Assembly (NCBI GenBank): GCA_030690875.1 | Contig: JAUYFP010000094.1 | Coordinates: 1 to 5,222 of the forward strand | Source of the DNA: a bacterium | GTDB taxonomy: Bacteria; Patescibacteriota; Patescibacteriia; UBA1558; GWA2-36-10 | Direction of reading: 5' to 3' | Length of the DNA: 5,222 nt | In this document: positions 1 to 5,222 of the stretch, in pieces | Layout: every line of letters begins with the position of its first letter | Position numbering within the stretch: position 1 is the stretch's first letter | Position numbers and translations under genes: made by a program | The notes under the pieces: model-generated | The model's input: the letters and a program-made list of their open reading frames with translations, nothing else | Told to the model about the DNA's origin: nothing | Databases searched by the model: none

Positions 1-1
1 T

Positions 2-1414
2 AATATAAAAATATACTTAATATCGGAAAATAGTTTTAATATTGGTTTTTCCATTTACGAAAAAATACCTCAAATAATACAGATGGAAGGCGTAAATATT
101 AGTGGCGATGATTTGAAACGCTTTGAAAATGAACTGAGCACTTTTGAAAAAATAAACGAAACGATTAAGAAAACCAGCTTAACTGAAACCGTCACCATTC
201 TCATTGCCGCTGGACTGCAATTTAGAGCTTCAGACATTCATATTGAAGCTGAAGAAAATGATGTGAAAGTAAGGCTGAGAATAGATGGCCTGCTCCATGA
301 TGTGGCAATATTGTCAAAAGATACTTGGCCAAAGATAAACTCCCGCATAAAATTACTAGCTGGGTTAAAAATAAACATCAACGATAAACCACAGGACGGC
401 CGTTTTACCATCAACCTGAGTAATGACAAAATTGATGTCAGAATTTCAACTATACCATCAACCTTCGGTGAAAGCATTGTTATGAGATTGCTTCGCGCTT
501 CATCAGTCGGACTGGCTTTTGACAGCTTAGGTTTGAGAGGCAAGGCCTATAACGACCTAAAAAATGAAATGACTAAACCAAATGGCATGATACTTTCTAC
601 CGGACCGACTGGCTCAGGTAAAACCACCAGTCTCTATGCCATTCTGAATTCCCTTAATCAGCCTGATACAAAAATAATCACCTTAGAAGACCCAGTTGAA
701 TATAAACTACAAGGCATAGTGCAGAGCCAAGTGGAAAACACTGATAGTTTTTCTAGTGCTGGAGAGGGAAATGTTTTGGGGCGCAAAAAAAATATTTATA
801 CTTTTGCCCGCGGACTAAAAGCAATCTTACGCCAAGATCCAGACATAGTGATGGTCGGTGAAATCCGCGATTTGGAAACAGCCGAAACAGCTATTAATGC
901 CGCCTTAACCGGACATCTAATGCTCTCCACTATTCATACTAATTCAGCAGCCGCCACCATACCCCGTCTATTGGCTATGGGTGTCAAACCATTTTTGTTA
1001 GCGCCAGCGCTTAATGCCCTAATGGGCCAGAGATTAGTAAGAAAATTGTGCGAATACTGCAAAATTGAAGATACAGAAATAGATAATACCACCATGACCA
1101 TTATTCTGAATGCTCTTAATACCATTAAACCTGAATCAGGTTATCGACCAGATTTAAACAACTTAAAATTCTATAAATCAACTGGTTGTGACAAATGCCA
1201 AAACATAGGTTATAAAGGCAGAATTGGTATATTTGAAATTCTCTTAATGAATCAAAAAATAGAAAAATTAATTCTTGCTGATCAGGCCTCAGAATATGAA
1301 ATAGAAAAAATAGCTGTTGCCGACGGCATGATAAACTTATTTCAAGATGGTTTACTTAAAGCATTAGACGGCATTACTTCAATTTCGGAAATAATGGCCA
1401 GAGTAAAAGACTAA
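2..1414 (+). CDS. pilB: PilB/GspE-family type IV pilus (type II secretion) assembly ATPase, 5' partial
   Basis: This is a cytoplasmic hexameric ATPase that powers pilus extension or type II secretion at the inner membrane. The frame has no stop back to base 2, so the gene starts outside the window. The ATG at 83 has no Shine-Dalgarno sequence and is probably internal. Counting residues from base 2, 470 are visible: the end of the N-terminal domain, SDIHIE (77-82), the Walker A GPTGSGKT (201-208), the Asp box with E229-D230, the Walker B DPDIVMVGEIRD (279-290, catalytic E287), the His box GHLMLSTIHTN (304-314), and a tetracysteine zinc site (C350, C353, C396, C399). The zinc site favours PilB/GspE over the retraction ATPase PilT. 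An unusually long 21-residue segment (245-265) separates IVQSQV from YTFARGL. All catalytic motifs are intact. PilB versus GspE cannot be settled here, but pili are the likelier role in Patescibacteria. The gene closes its transcription unit at the terminator that follows. Confidence 0.93.
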   Translation, partial: NIKIYLISENSFNIGFSIYEKIPQIIQMEGVNISGDDLKRFENELSTFEKINETIKKTSLTETVTILIAAGLQFRASDIHIEAEENDVKVRLRIDGLLHDVAILSKDTWPKINSRIKLLAGLKININDKPQDGRFTINLSNDKIDVRISTIPSTFGESIVMRLLRASSVGLAFDSLGLRGKAYNDLKNEMTKPNGMILSTGPTGSGKTTSLYAILNSLNQPDTKIITLEDPVEYKLQGIVQSQVENTDSFSSAGEGNVLGRKKNIYTFARGLKAILRQDPDIVMVGEIRDLETAETAINAALTGHLMLSTIHTNSAAATIPRLLAMGVKPFLLAPALNALMGQRLVRKLCEYCKIEDTEIDNTTMTIILNALNTIKPESGYRPDLNNLKFYKSTGCDKCQNIGYKGRIGIFEILLMNQKIEKLILADQASEYEIEKIAVADGMINLFQDGLLKALDGITSISEIMARVKD

Positions 1415-1419
1415 AATAT

Positions 1420-1455
1420 AAAATCCCTCTCTTCGGCCGAAGAGAGGGATTTTTT
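1420..1455. terminator. Bidirectional intrinsic terminator between convergent pilB and valS
   Basis: A perfect palindrome has 17-base arms (1420-1436 and 1437-1453), centred on CGG|CCG, with a GC-rich core built on CCCTCTC and GAGAGGG. On the + strand it ends in a run of six T (1450-1455), so it can stop pilB, whose stop codon ends at 1414. On the - strand the transcript reads into a U-rich stretch (TTTTATATTTTAG), so it can also stop valS, whose stop codon is only about 10 bases away. It fills most of the 48-base gap between the two genes. Confidence 0.93.
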
Positions 1456-1462
1456 AATTACT

Positions 1463-4000
1463 TTATATTTTTTTTCTGGCCTCAGTTAATTTTTTCTTAG
1501 TATCCTCAATAATTTTTGCTGGAGCATTCTGCAAAAATTTATCATCAGCTAATTTTTGCTCCAATAATTCTATATAATTAGCAATGTCCTGCTTTTCCTT
1601 GACGCTTGTTTCTTTTTTTAAATTTATCCAAACCTGACTGCTATTTATAGCAATCGGTTCAAGCGCGATTTTCTTATCCAACAAATTAACTCTGGATAGT
1701 TTAGCGGCCAAAGCCAAATAATTATTATCTAAAATTTTGCTCTCAATATAACAGTCGGGAAAATCATTGGGAGCAATTTTATTTTCCGCTTTCAAATTCC
1801 TAATAGCTGTCACCAATTCCCTAAGTTCAGCAAAATCACTTATTACTGCATCATCAAATTTGACTGAGGTCGGCCAATTTTGGACCATCAGCAAGCTGTC
1901 ACGAGAAAACTCTTGCCAAATTAGTTCCGTAATATAAGGCGTAAAAGGATGGGAAATTATTATCAGTCTTTGCAATATATAAAGCAAGATATCGTCTTTG
2001 TTGCCTTCAATTTTAGAAATTTCCAAATACCAATCAGCCAGCTTGTTCCAGCTAAAATCATAAATTTTCTCGCCAGCACCGGAAAAATTAAATTTATCCA
2101 AATCAGCTGTTACTTGCTCAATTAATTTATTGAGCTCGGCCAAAATCCAACGGTCAGCCAAAGTCTTAGACGATGGTTGTTTATCAATTATTTTTACCTC
2201 ACTAACAGCGATAAAAATATAGCGAGAAATATTCCAGAGCTTGTTGACAAAATTACGATAGCCGGCGATTTTCTCTTCATATAAGCGCAAATCCGCTCCC
2301 GGAGCCGAGCCGATTATCAGCGACAAACGCAAAGCGTCAGTACCAAATTTTTCAATCATTTCAATCGGATCAATGCCATTACCCAGCGATTTGGACATTT
2401 TCAGGCCTTCTTTATCCCTGACAATGCCATGCAAATAAACCGTTTCGAAGGGCTTTTGTCCCAAAATATATTCAGTCATCAGTATCATTCTGGCCACCCA
2501 GAAAAAAATAATATCATAACCAGTCTCCATAACAGCAGTGGGGTGAAAATTTTTCAAATCAGCTGTTTTTGCTGGCCAACCAAGCGTGGAAAAAGTCCAA
2601 AGCGATGACGAAAACCAAGTATCCAAAGTATCTTCGTCTTGGCGGAGTTTTTGACCATTGGCCTTAGTCAGAGCTTCTTGCTCATCGTGAGCCACTATAA
2701 TTTTTCCCTCTTGATCATACCAAACCGGAATTCTGTGCCCCCACCAAATTTGTCGCGATATGCACCAATCATGAAGATTTTCCAGCCAATTAAAATATAC
2801 CTTAGCAAATCGCTCTGGCAAAATTTTGATATCGCCACTTTTAACAGCCTCAATAGCCAATTCTTTTAATGTCTTATTTTTGCCCGGTATTTTTTTATCA
2901 ACCGCCACAAACCATTGCTCCGAGGGCAAGGGTTCTACCGGAGTTTCACAGCGATAGCAAACCGATAAATTATTTTTAAAATCCTCTATTTTTTCTATTT
3001 GTCCAGTCAGCTCTAAATCTTTAACAAAAGCCTCTCGAGCTTCTAATACTTTCAGTCCTTGATATTTACCACCGCTGGTTAATAATTTACCCGTTTCGTC
3101 TATGAGCTTAATAATTTTCAAATTATATTTTTTGGCAAATTCATAATCAATGGCGCTATGAGCCGGCGTAACGCCAATAACGCCACTGCCAAAGTCTTTG
3201 TCTACTGCCTTGTCAGCAAAAACTTTTACTTTTATTTTATGGCCAGCTAAATCAATCTCTAATTCCTGACCAATGTATTTTTTATATCGCTCATCATCAG
3301 TATTGACGGCTACGCCAGTGTCAGCCAGCTTGGTTTCCGGCCGAGTAGTGGCCACGACAAATGGCCCGTACTTTATATAATATAATTTGGCGTCTTGCTC
3401 TTGGTAGCTAACTTCATCATCAGCCAAAGTGGACTGACATCTTGGACACCAATTAACAATGCGATTGCCCCGATAAATCAAGCCGTCATTATACATTTTT
3501 ATAAAGGCCTCGTTGACTGCCCGAGAAAGTCCCTCATCAAAAGTATATCTTTCTCTGGACCAATCACAACTGGAACCCATTCTTCTTATTTGTTCATGAA
3601 TAGTGCCTTGCGACTGAATAACAAAATCCTTGACTCTGGTCAAAAAATTTTCTCGCCCCAAAGCTTGCCTGCTTGTGCCTTCCTGGGCCAATATTTTTTC
3701 TACTTTATTTTGGGTGGCAATGGCGGCATGGTCAGTGCCTGGAAGCCAAAGGGTTTTACGGCCTTTGAGCCGCTGATAACGAATCATCAAATCCTCATAA
3801 GCCAAACCAGCGGCATGGCCTAAATGAAGAGTGCCAGTGGCATTGGGCGGTGGCATGGAAATGACATAGGGCTGGCCAGCAGTATTTAAATTATCCGGAT
3901 TAAAAAAGCCGGACTTTAGCCAAGCAGAATAAATGTCTTTTTCATATTTGCTTGGCTCATAAGCTTTGGCTAGTGCTTCTATTTTATCATTTCTGTCCAT
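1463..4000 (-). CDS. valS: Valyl-tRNA synthetase (EC 6.1.1.9)
   Basis: This class I synthetase joins valine to tRNA-Val in the cytoplasm and clears mischarged threonine in its CP1 editing domain. The 845-residue protein is complete and close to compact bacterial ValRS in length. Visible in order are the HIGH-type motif HLGHA (59-63) after PPPNATGTL, the zinc cysteines C185/C188 (NWCPRC) and C348/C351 (CYRC), and the editing motif TTRPET (218-223). Next come an editing-pocket segment TPAHSAIDYE (278-287), DWCISRQIWWGHRIPVW (411-427), TLDTWFSSSLW (458-468) and the KMSKS loop (534-538). The C-terminus is a helical anticodon-binding domain with a lysine-rich coiled-coil tRNA arm (about 794-845). 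The ATG fits the usual N-terminus and lies 7 bases after the tsaE stop, so the two are probably co-transcribed. There is no clear Shine-Dalgarno sequence. The editing motif reads LAD where LGD is usual. The identification is secure. Confidence 0.98.
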   Translation of the reverse strand: MDRNDKIEALAKAYEPSKYEKDIYSAWLKSGFFNPDNLNTAGQPYVISMPPPNATGTLHLGHAAGLAYEDLMIRYQRLKGRKTLWLPGTDHAAIATQNKVEKILAQEGTSRQALGRENFLTRVKDFVIQSQGTIHEQIRRMGSSCDWSRERYTFDEGLSRAVNEAFIKMYNDGLIYRGNRIVNWCPRCQSTLADDEVSYQEQDAKLYYIKYGPFVVATTRPETKLADTGVAVNTDDERYKKYIGQELEIDLAGHKIKVKVFADKAVDKDFGSGVIGVTPAHSAIDYEFAKKYNLKIIKLIDETGKLLTSGGKYQGLKVLEAREAFVKDLELTGQIEKIEDFKNNLSVCYRCETPVEPLPSEQWFVAVDKKIPGKNKTLKELAIEAVKSGDIKILPERFAKVYFNWLENLHDWCISRQIWWGHRIPVWYDQEGKIIVAHDEQEALTKANGQKLRQDEDTLDTWFSSSLWTFSTLGWPAKTADLKNFHPTAVMETGYDIIFFWVARMILMTEYILGQKPFETVYLHGIVRDKEGLKMSKSLGNGIDPIEMIEKFGTDALRLSLIIGSAPGADLRLYEEKIAGYRNFVNKLWNISRYIFIAVSEVKIIDKQPSSKTLADRWILAELNKLIEQVTADLDKFNFSGAGEKIYDFSWNKLADWYLEISKIEGNKDDILLYILQRLIIISHPFTPYITELIWQEFSRDSLLMVQNWPTSVKFDDAVISDFAELRELVTAIRNLKAENKIAPNDFPDCYIESKILDNNYLALAAKLSRVNLLDKKIALEPIAINSSQVWINLKKETSVKEKQDIANYIELLEQKLADDKFLQNAPAKIIEDTKKKLTEARKKI

Positions 4001-4007
4001 AACTGTA

Positions 4008-4430
4008 TTAAGAAATTTTTATGCTTCTTTTATCCTTATCTACGATTTTAATATCAACAAAAATAGTATTTTTTGGCAAATTTACAATTTTGTCCGCCCA
4101 TTCAAGCGCTACTATTATATTATCATAGTTTAGATAATCCCCTAAACCAATATCAAAAAGATCTTCCTGCCCCCGCAAGCGATAGCAATCAACATGCACA
4201 AATTTGTTAATACCTTTATAATTGATATTATAAACTTTCAGCAAAACAAAAGTCGGACTCGTAATGTTTTCTTTTATGCCCAAGGCCTTAGCCAACGCTT
4301 TGACAAAGGCAGTTTTGCCAGAACCCAAATTACCGGTCAAGGCAATTGTTTCTCCACCTTTTAAGGACTCAGCTAAAGTTTGAGCAACTTTGTCCGTGTC
4401 TTTTAAATTTTTTACTATATATTCTTTCAC
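4008..4430 (-). CDS. tsaE: tRNA t6A37 threonylcarbamoyltransferase complex ATPase TsaE
   Basis: TsaE is the small P-loop ATPase that works with TsaD and TsaB in making t6A at position 37 of ANN-decoding tRNAs. The 140-residue protein has the usual family length. It shows the Walker A GNLGSGKT (33-40), the ITSPTF switch-like motif (56-61), HVDCYR (79-84) and ALEWAD (108-113), all family hallmarks. The start is a GTG at 4428-4430. It is chosen because the encoded N-terminus (MKEYIVKNLKDT) matches the family, and an in-frame TAA at 4443-4445 leaves no better start upstream. A GGGG sits directly against the GTG, too close to act as a normal ribosome binding site. The start codon lies inside one arm of an 18-base inverted repeat, so translation may depend on leader structure. 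The gene precedes valS by 7 bases, and its functional partner tsaD lies just upstream on the same strand. Confidence 0.96.
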   Translation of the reverse strand: MKEYIVKNLKDTDKVAQTLAESLKGGETIALTGNLGSGKTAFVKALAKALGIKENITSPTFVLLKVYNINYKGINKFVHVDCYRLRGQEDLFDIGLGDYLNYDNIIVALEWADKIVNLPKNTIFVDIKIVDKDKRSIKIS

Positions 4431-4438
4431 CCCGTTAG

Positions 4439-4457
4439 AAATTTACTATGTTAATTA
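4439..4457. repeat. Direct repeat, copy 1 (AAATTTACTATGTTAATTA)
   Basis: Nineteen bases are identical to 4579-4597, exactly 140 bases away. Similarity extends leftward imperfectly, through ACCCC(G/A)TT, to about 4429 here and 4568 in the other copy. The two copies thus look like two instances of one roughly 30-base element. A degenerate third instance may lie at 4479-4493, which matches the core in 13 of 15 bases. Confidence 0.8.
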
Positions 4458-4518
4458 AATAAAATTTTCGTGAAATTATTTACTAAGTTTATTTTTAAAT
4501 TAAACCGTTAATTTATAT

Positions 4519-4524
4519 ATTATA
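4519..4524 (-). promoter_or_regulatory. Candidate -10 element for tsaE-valS
   Basis: The - strand carries a perfect TATAAT here, about 90 bases upstream of the tsaE GTG. There is no convincing -35 hexamer at 16-18 bases spacing. If it is used, the transcript would start near 4512, inside the 18-base inverted repeat, and would contain only the arm over the start codon. The evidence is weak by itself because the region is very AT-rich. Confidence 0.3.
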
Positions 4525-4550
4525 CCTTATCATCGCAACCAGCTTTTGTG

Positions 4551-4583
4551 AATTTCTAACGGGGTGAACCCCATTCATAAATT
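4551..4583 (-). repeat. Small imperfect hairpin around GGGG-TGAA-CCCC
   Basis: GGGG (4561-4564) pairs with CCCC (4569-4572) around a four-base loop, and AATTT (4551-4555) pairs with AAATT (4579-4583) outside an internal loop. In a - strand RNA the C4560/A4573 mismatch becomes a G-U wobble, followed by two A-U pairs. That gives a 7-pair stem with a UUCA loop. The structure is therefore better paired in the tsaE direction. Confidence 0.6.
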
Positions 4584-4597
4584 TACTATGTTAATTA
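4579..4597. repeat. Direct repeat, copy 2 (AAATTTACTATGTTAATTA)
   Basis: This is identical to 4439-4457. In this copy the repeat directly follows the outgoing strand of the small hairpin at 4551-4583, suggesting that the full element is hairpin plus AT-rich tail. Copy 1 keeps only the second half-arm plus tail. Confidence 0.8.
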
Positions 4598-4600
4598 TTT

Positions 4601-4667
4601 CTGCGAGCTGACTAAGCAAAGAGTGGCTACGCAAAGCGTCCAAACGATTTGCTTGATCAGCGAGCAG
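4601..4667. repeat. Long imperfect hairpin in the tsaD-tsaE spacer
   Basis: The pairing runs CTGC (4601-4604) with GCAG (4664-4667), GCTGA (4607-4611) with TCAGC (4657-4661), AAGCAAA (4614-4620) with TTTGCTT (4648-4654), TGG (4624-4626) with CCA (4640-4642), and ACGC (4629-4632) with GCGT (4636-4639) around an AAA loop. The arms are separated by short, mostly symmetric internal loops. The outer arms match in 16 of 20 positions. The region is visibly richer in G and C than the surrounding spacer. No U-run follows on either strand, so it is not a standard terminator. It could be a palindromic mobile-repeat relic or a structured RNA. Confidence 0.7.
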
Positions 4668-4703
4668 TAAAATTATAAATTAGATTTTTCTTTAAATTTT
4701 TAG

Positions 4704-4740
4704 ATTGTCGCGTCCTTCGACTACGCTCAGGACTCACAAT
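4704..4740. repeat. REP-like hairpin with CCTTCGACTACGCTCAGG core
   Basis: ATTGT (4704-4708) pairs with ACAAT (4736-4740), and GTCCT (4712-4716) pairs with AGGAC (4729-4733), with a small internal loop between the stems and a 12-base apical loop. On the - strand the core reads CCTGAGCGTAGTCGAAGG. From memory this strongly resembles short dispersed intergenic repeats found in many bacterial and metagenomic genomes; I could not check this here. There is no U-tract on either side, so it is not called as a tsaD terminator. Confidence 0.6.
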
Positions 4741-4765
4741 GACAAGCCAAAACTATTTTACTAAT

Positions 4766-4794
4766 ATTATACAATAAGCTACGAATTATAACAA
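4766..4794 (-). promoter_or_regulatory. Candidate sigma70-type promoter downstream of tsaD, reading toward tsaE
   Basis: On the - strand, TTGTTA (4789-4794, four of six matches to TTGACA) is followed after 17 bases by a perfect TATAAT (4766-4771). Transcription would begin near 4759, just past the tsaD stop. The roughly 330-base leader before tsaE would include all the spacer hairpins. Such matches arise easily by chance in AT-rich DNA, so this is only a candidate. Confidence 0.4.
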
Positions 4795-4797
4795 AAC

Positions 4798-5222
4798 TTA
4801 TTTGCTTAGATGCCAATTAGAATTAACAGCCAAAGAAAATATTTTTTCTTTTTTTAAAACAAGCGCCTGTTTTGATTTTAATTTGTAATAAGCGGCCACA
4901 GCAATCATGGCGGCGTTGTCCCCAGTGTATTTTATATCTGGATAAAAAAACGGCAACTTAATTTTTTTGGCGCTTTCGGCCAAAGATTTTTGCAATTCCA
5001 AATTAGCCGAGACCCCGCCGGCAAGCATAATAGATTTAACGCCAAATTTTTCAGCAGCTAGAATAGTCTTTTTAGTTAAAACCTCAATCACTGCCGCCTG
5101 AAAAGAAGCGCAAATGTCTTTTATGTCCGGCTGATTTATTTTTTGCTTTTTTTCCAAAGCGTAAAGCACGGCTGTTTTGAGCCCAGCAAAAGAAAAATCA
5201 AAATTATTCTTGCTAATCATTG
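4798..5222 (-). CDS. tsaD: tRNA N6-adenosine threonylcarbamoyltransferase TsaD, C-terminal part (5' partial)
   Basis: TsaD is the metal-dependent, ASKHA-fold enzyme that transfers the threonylcarbamoyl group to A37 of tRNA, working with TsaB and TsaE. The frame is open to the right edge. The visible 140 residues from the codon at 5218-5220 are the C-terminal portion of a protein normally about 330-340 residues long. The ATG there is internal: the family usually has a PM(I/T)..DFDFSFSGLKT-like run at this point, and here the text reads DFSFAGLKTAV (residues 8-18). Also visible are AGGVSAN (67-73), part of the nucleotide-binding site, and TGDNAAMIA (99-107), whose D101 matches the conserved metal ligand. 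The HxxxH metal motif lies in the missing N-terminal half. The C-terminus looks intact. The gene has the same orientation as tsaE, its partner, but is separated from it by a repeat-filled spacer. Confidence 0.96.
   Translation of the reverse strand, partial: MISKNNFDFSFAGLKTAVLYALEKKQKINQPDIKDICASFQAAVIEVLTKKTILAAEKFGVKSIMLAGGVSANLELQKSLAESAKKIKLPFFYPDIKYTGDNAAMIAVAAYYKLKSKQALVLKKEKIFSLAVNSNWHLSK

Larger units (their letters stand above)
4426..4568. repeat. 18-base perfect inverted repeat enclosing the tsaE start codon
   Basis: The arm TTCACCCCGTTAGAAATT at 4426-4443 is exactly reverse-complementary to AATTTCTAACGGGGTGAA at 4551-4568, with 107 bases between them. The match stops sharply at both ends. 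The left arm covers the tsaE GTG start codon (4428-4430) and the bases before it. In a - strand transcript starting upstream of 4568, the two arms could pair and bury the start codon. The match is directly visible; the regulatory effect is inferred. Confidence 0.85.
4431..4797. other. 367-base non-coding spacer between tsaD and tsaE
   Basis: No open frame of useful length or recognisable gene lies here; the - strand frame at 4513-4578 has 21 codons and the others noticed are shorter. No tRNA-like fold was found. The spacer holds the inverted repeat, the direct repeat, three hairpins and two promoter candidates listed separately. The remaining bases, especially 4458-4550, 4668-4703 and 4741-4797, are plain AT-rich sequence. 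It is far longer than the other spacers in the window (7 and 48 bases), which fits insertion of repeat elements. Confidence 0.8.

Noticed and set aside
83..85. ATG as the start of the pilus ATPase gene
   Set aside because: The frame is open without a stop to base 2, there is no Shine-Dalgarno sequence, and the upstream residues resemble the end of the family's N-terminal domain. The gene begins outside the window.
238..543. 101-codon open frame on the - strand
   Set aside because: It lies antisense to the conserved pilus ATPase core and is explained by that gene's codon use.
934..1125. 63-codon open frame on the - strand
   Set aside because: It is antisense to the pilus ATPase, in the His box and zinc-site region, with no own signals.
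2639..2869. 76-codon open frame on the + strand
   Set aside because: It lies antisense inside valS with no independent coding evidence.
3395..3823. 142-codon open frame on the + strand
   Set aside because: It lies entirely opposite well-conserved valS sequence and its translation shows no recognisable domain.
4513..4578. 21-codon - strand frame in the spacer (begins MNGVHPVRNS) as a leader peptide
   Set aside because: It simply translates through the palindromic repeat, lacks a ribosome binding site and ends before tsaE. I vaguely recall similar NGV.PVRN strings in predicted Patescibacteria proteins, which would fit repeat-derived translation, but could not check it.
4601..4740. tRNA gene or CRISPR array in the spacer
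   Set aside because: No T-arm, anticodon arm or acceptor pairing of the right sizes is present. The repeats are few, differently sized and not regularly spaced, so neither fits.
4704..4740. Intrinsic terminator for tsaD
   Set aside because: The hairpin is interrupted, and the - strand continues with TCTAAAAATTT rather than a U-run.
5218..5220. ATG as the start of the tsaD gene
   Set aside because: It would give a protein lacking the N-terminal half with the HxxxH metal motif. The Met sits where the family has an internal PM before DFDFSFSGLKT, so it is an internal residue of a gene cut by the window edge.

Overview
This window is AT-rich bacterial DNA with short spacers and compact genes. 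The protein sequences look most like Candidate Phyla Radiation (Patescibacteria, Parcubacteria-like) homologues. The clearest signs are the diverged type IV pilus ATPase, the compact 845-residue valyl-tRNA synthetase and the phrasing of the TsaD and TsaE fragments. That placement is inferred from remembered family resemblance; there is no rRNA or other phylogenetic marker to confirm it. Genes use standard stop codons, and I see no sign of UGA recoding.

Layout: the 3' part of a PilB/GspE-family secretion ATPase runs on the + strand from the left edge to 1414 (its 5' end lies outside the window). It ends at a perfect palindromic terminator (1420-1455), which also serves the convergent valS gene (4000 to 1463, - strand). 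Upstream of valS and separated from it by 7 bases is tsaE (4430 to 4008, - strand, GTG start). A 367-base non-coding spacer (4431-4797) follows, and then the 3' end of tsaD (- strand) runs off the right edge.

Function: TsaD and TsaE belong to the bacterial machinery that makes the N6-threonylcarbamoyladenosine (t6A) modification at tRNA position 37. ValS charges tRNA-Val. The - strand is therefore a tRNA-maturation and aminoacylation cluster. The pilus ATPase is a separate transcription unit that meets it end to end.

The most interesting part is the tsaD-tsaE spacer. It is mostly AT-rich but holds two GC-richer imperfect hairpins (4601-4667 and 4704-4740), an 18-base perfect inverted repeat (4426-4443 with 4551-4568) and a 19-base perfect direct repeat (4439-4457 with 4579-4597). 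One arm of the inverted repeat covers the GTG start codon of tsaE. Two candidate -10 elements lie so that one possible transcript would carry both arms and the other only one. This looks like a mosaic of dispersed palindromic repeats, possibly taken over as the tsaE leader. No convincing new multi-gene system is visible; the coding genes are ordinary housekeeping families.
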